59,106 bases of DNA, from contig SUPR01000007.1 of the NCBI GenBank assembly GCA_005191425.1, forward strand, positions 1 through 59,106, read 5' to 3'. This DNA is from Candidatus Helarchaeota ASGARD archaeon Hel_GB_B (GTDB lineage: Archaea > Asgardarchaeota > Lokiarchaeia > Helarchaeales > HEL-GB-B). Below are positions 56,085-59,106 of the stretch, piece by piece. Made by a program: the position numbers and the translations under genes. The notes under the pieces are model-generated. The model was given only the letters and a program-made list of their open reading frames with translations, was not told the origin of the DNA and searched no databases. The number at the start of each line of letters is the position of its first letter. Positions within the stretch are counted from its first letter, which is position 1.

Positions 56085-57302
56085 TTAGGTTGTATTACTC
56101 TTTTTTTTAGTTACTACTACCATAAACCATTCAATAGTCCCCACGCCATTAAATTTTTTAACAAGTATCCATAATAGAAATATTATTAAAATAGCGAAAC
56201 CAACCCATGCAGGCCATACCAAGATATAATTAAATGTATTTGGAAATAGGAGAATTCCAAAGTGGTGATATATAAATACTGAGAAGGCAATTTTTCCTGT
56301 AAACGAAAATGAATTAAATATCTTGTTGCTTCGCTTTAAATAATCACTATAATAAGCCAATACCGCAAGCATAATAAAATCTGCTCCAAGTGCATAAAAC
56401 AAATAAGTCCAATGATTTGGTAAAATAAAATAAGGGAGGCTACTAAAGTTGAAAAACCAAGCTGTGTTCAATTCACTTACATGATGCTGCGCAATTTGAT
56501 ACCATAATGAATTTGGGTCTGTTGGAGAACTTGCGCCAAATAATACAGCTATTGTAATAAATGAAATGCCAAAGAAACATAGATAAATTATAAATTTCTT
56601 CATTTTTTCTAAGCCATTTTCATTATCTGAATTATATTTTATTTTATAGAAATATTCTCCGATAATACTCCCAATAAAGGCACAAGCAGACCAGGGTAAA
56701 AGTGGAAAAGCCCAAAAGATGCTTGGAAATGGATAATATAATATATGATCGGCAATTGTACCTCCAACCCCTAAAGAACATAACCAAAGATGTAATGGAT
56801 AACCTCCAAATATTATTAAAAAGCTAAGAATGATTCTATAAATTTTATTGATTTGGAGTATATATATCGTGATAATTAAACTGACGCAAATAACTTGAAG
56901 GATATACCAGCTAAAGAAATCAAACCAATTAACTCCCATATAGCCACCTACTACAAAAGCCATAAAATAATTATATACTACAGAAATTATAAAGAGAACA
57001 CCTATTCTTTTAAGCGTATAAATATGGATTTTATGTAAATTCCATCCTGCATCTTTTTTTGAATTAAAACTAATAGCAAGATTTAAGCCAGATAACATTA
57101 TGAAATTTGCGGGCCCAACTGTACTTAAAAAAAAGACATATAACATTTCATACATCCATATATCTGTAGATAATAACCAGCTAGCAGATATATGCCCACC
57201 AACTATCCAGAAAATTGATATACCCTTTAAAATATCAATAGATTCAATCCTTTCCTTCTTGATTTTTGTAGAATTTTTTAAATTAGTGGTATTAATCGTC
57301 AT
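56085..57302 (-). CDS. membrane acyltransferase (HGSNAT/DUF1624-like)
   Basis: 405 residues with about ten spans. The N-terminal E-R-I-E-S-I-D-I-L-K-G-I-S-I-F-W-I-V-G-G-H is the signature shared by acyltransferase_3 and HGSNAT/DUF1624 proteins, where the Asp and His start the active site. Middle loops hold W-H-rich segments and a late I-Y-H-H-F-G-I. They acetylate sugars or lipids across the membrane. With no neighbours in a pathway, the substrate (exopolysaccharide, lipid or glycoprotein) is unknown. Confidence 0.75.
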   Translation of the reverse strand: MTINTTNLKNSTKIKKERIESIDILKGISIFWIVGGHISASWLLSTDIWMYEMLYVFFLSTVGPANFIMLSGLNLAISFNSKKDAGWNLHKIHIYTLKRIGVLFIISVVYNYFMAFVVGGYMGVNWFDFFSWYILQVICVSLIITIYILQINKIYRIILSFLIIFGGYPLHLWLCSLGVGGTIADHILYYPFPSIFWAFPLLPWSACAFIGSIIGEYFYKIKYNSDNENGLEKMKKFIIYLCFFGISFITIAVLFGASSPTDPNSLWYQIAQHHVSELNTAWFFNFSSLPYFILPNHWTYLFYALGADFIMLAVLAYYSDYLKRSNKIFNSFSFTGKIAFSVFIYHHFGILLFPNTFNYILVWPAWVGFAILIIFLLWILVKKFNGVGTIEWFMVVVTKKKSNTT

Positions 57303-57376
57303 TTTTCAATTCATTTTTTTATATCTTTAATTCGGAAAAGTACCGACTAAATTAAAAAATTTTATGTTTGAACTTT

Positions 57377-59104
57377 TTAGATTATTTTTACCGTTTTTAG
57401 CGGTAATTCTAAAATATTTTCGAACTTCACTATGTAATTTATGTTCATATATCTATTGCTCTCTTTTAGAACATCATTTAAAAGCTTAACATAATATTTC
57501 ATTAAATCATCTCCTTTATGCTTATACTCACAGTTCATTATTATCTTCAATATATTTCTATTGTTATGGTCTAAATATATTTTACCACCTCCCTTTAATA
57601 ATATAAAATTTAATTTTTCTGGCATCATATTTCTTATTTCGTTGATTTTTCTATCATTTATATCAATATCTCCTTTATTTTTATACAATTTTAGTGAATA
57701 AGCCCAGTCCATTGCAATCATTCTTGATATTATGAAATATAGGTCGTTCATTACACTTATAAAATTCTCTATCGTATATTTGAGTTCCATAGTTTTCCTA
57801 ATTTTCTTAAAATAAGTCGGCATTCTCTTTTTAATCCCCCATTTTATAAAATTCTCGTATTCTATGACTTCTTTTTCCTTTTTTAGGACCTTAAGTTTCA
57901 GGGTCTTTATGACGATTTTAAGGTTATTTTTATTGATTTTATAATTCTTAGTCAGATTATACTGGGCTTCCAGCGTACTATTTAACCTTTTCAGGTCGTT
58001 TTTTGCTCTTTTTAGTTTCTTATTGTAATTTTCAAGCTCATTACCCACCGGTATTTTTATAATATTACCTAATTTTGTTTTTTGGACTTTTTTCTCATTT
58101 AATCTCCAGCAAAATATCCTGTTTCCATTTATTTCTTTTTTTCTTTTAAAAAAGTCCTCTATTTGTTTCTCTTTTTTCAACATAAGCACAATCTCTACTG
58201 GACTTGCTACATCCTTTTTTATACTGGTGAAAATCATTAATTTCTCGTTGTTCCGTTTCTTTAATATAATAGACCTAATATCTCCATAATCTTCGAAATA
58301 AAAATTATGGTCTTTTATTTTATATATATAATCTCCTTCCTTATATTTATCATGTTTTCGTTTTCTATCTAAATTTCTTAATAATTCCCTTATTACTTCT
58401 TTATTTATATATTTGTTTATGAATATCTTTTCTTCCTTCTCTTTTTCACTGAGATTTGATAACTCAATATCTTTAGCCCTATCTTTTAATAATTTCTTAA
58501 GTCCTACATAAAAGCTCTGATATTTCATATTATGAATATTTTTTAATTTATTTAAAATAGTTTTATAATTAACAGCCCAGCATATAAAGTCGATACCTCT
58601 ATTAACAAGCTCTTTAACTGTAGATAAACTTTTGACCCCCCTGTCAAATATTAGTATCGATGGTACTTTACTAAAAGTTTGGACAAACTCATCAATTAAC
58701 GGTAAAAATTCAGGCTCAATTCTTGTGCTCCCATCTTTTGATACACTAAACACCGGGAGCTTAAAGTAAGCAGAAGTGAGAAAATATCTGTAAAACCCAC
58801 CAGCGAAATTATTACCTGTACCTGATTTTCCTTTTGATAGTTTTTTAGTGCCTTGATACTTAATAAAGTTCTCATCTACATGTAAGCATAAATAAACATA
58901 TTTATTTAAGTTTAAAACATAGGAATAGACTAACTTCCTAAATTTAGATACGATTCCATCAGTTAATTGCATTTTCAAAAATTTTAATAAAGTACTATCG
59001 GATGGCTTCGTTAATGAATTGATTAAAACTGAGAACTCTTTTGAATTTACATTGTTAAATAGTAATAGGCTTTTAACTTTTGTGAAATTCAGAAAATAAA
59101 AGCA
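57377..59104 (-). mobile_element. DDE-type transposase, incomplete at window edge and frameshifted near its N-terminus
   Basis: The long frame 57377-58978 (533 residues from TTG 58978) has DDE transposase features: H-V-D-E-N-F near residue 38, S-I-L-I-F-D-R-G-V-K near 110, and a C-terminal Y-T-I-E-N-F-I-S-V-M region that may carry the Glu. It is Lys-rich. Upstream, the next frame is open to the window edge and reads protein-like (K-E-F-S-V-L-I-N-S-L-T-K-P-S-D-S-T-L-L-K-F), meeting the long frame at an A/T-rich run near 58975. So the real gene starts beyond the window and is either frameshifted, decayed or expressed by a programmed shift. It resembles IS4-type transposases; family not certain. 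No terminal repeats can be checked. Confidence 0.68.
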
Positions 59105-59106
59105 TA

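Overview
The window looks like a chromosomal segment of an AT-rich archaeon, most probably an Asgard archaeon of the Lokiarchaeia type. Visible support: an archaeal CO dehydrogenase/acetyl-CoA synthase operon that includes an epsilon subunit, archaeal EF-2, Nep1, a Roadblock domain, a longin-like segment inside a multi-winged-helix protein, an archaeal ParM-like actin, Shine-Dalgarno motifs of the GGAGGTGAT type, and an intron-containing initiator tRNA. The phylum placement is inference; no rRNA is present to settle it.

Layout. 1-2.6 kb: dUTPase, then a HhH glycosylase-like gene, nep1 and an unknown gene. 2.8-7.2 kb: a restriction-modification pair beside a decayed DDE transposase and hairpins, which reads as an accessory island. 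7.2-12.2 kb: VOC protein, DUF2284, a GH172-like hydrolase, a membrane M28 peptidase, and a Roadblock gene split by an in-frame stop. 12.2-13.0 kb: a membrane protein whose frameshifted paralogue lies at 53.8 kb. 13.2-17.8 kb: hisG-D-C-B-H operon. 18.1-21.4 kb: a zinc-finger/winged-helix/longin-like protein with a helical partner. 21.6-32.2 kb: phosphodiesterase, methylmalonyl-CoA mutase, YkgJ-like protein, polyprenol kinase-like protein, PfkB kinase, PIG-L deacetylase, a CheY/KaiC-like pair and a phosphohexomutase. 32.7-36.3 kb: a broken surface-protein gene, a helical protein next to the ParM-like actin, and tRNA-iMet. 36.6-39.1 kb: LLM flavin/F420 oxidoreductase and unknown helical proteins. 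39.3-46.6 kb: the cdhA-B-C-(small ORF)-D-E operon. 47.4-49.6 kb: a tungsten aldehyde:ferredoxin oxidoreductase and tRNA-Ala. 49.7-59.1 kb: EF-2 with an altered diphthamide loop, a circularly permuted GTPase, a GNAT, the frameshifted membrane protein, a sensor-like protein, a small beta-grasp-like protein, a membrane acyltransferase and a transposase cut by the window end.

Metabolism suggested: acetyl-CoA synthesis or cleavage through the archaeal Wood-Ljungdahl enzyme, ferredoxin-linked aldehyde oxidation, methylmalonyl-CoA rearrangement and histidine synthesis, which fits an anaerobic organism. The strongest leads for new biology are the microgene between cdhC and cdhD, the paralogous membrane family with buried His/Asp/Glu motifs, the longin/winged-helix protein, the actin/helical-protein pair and the unusual EF-2. 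Four coding regions are interrupted by stops or frameshifts, so either gene decay or sequence error must be considered for those loci.
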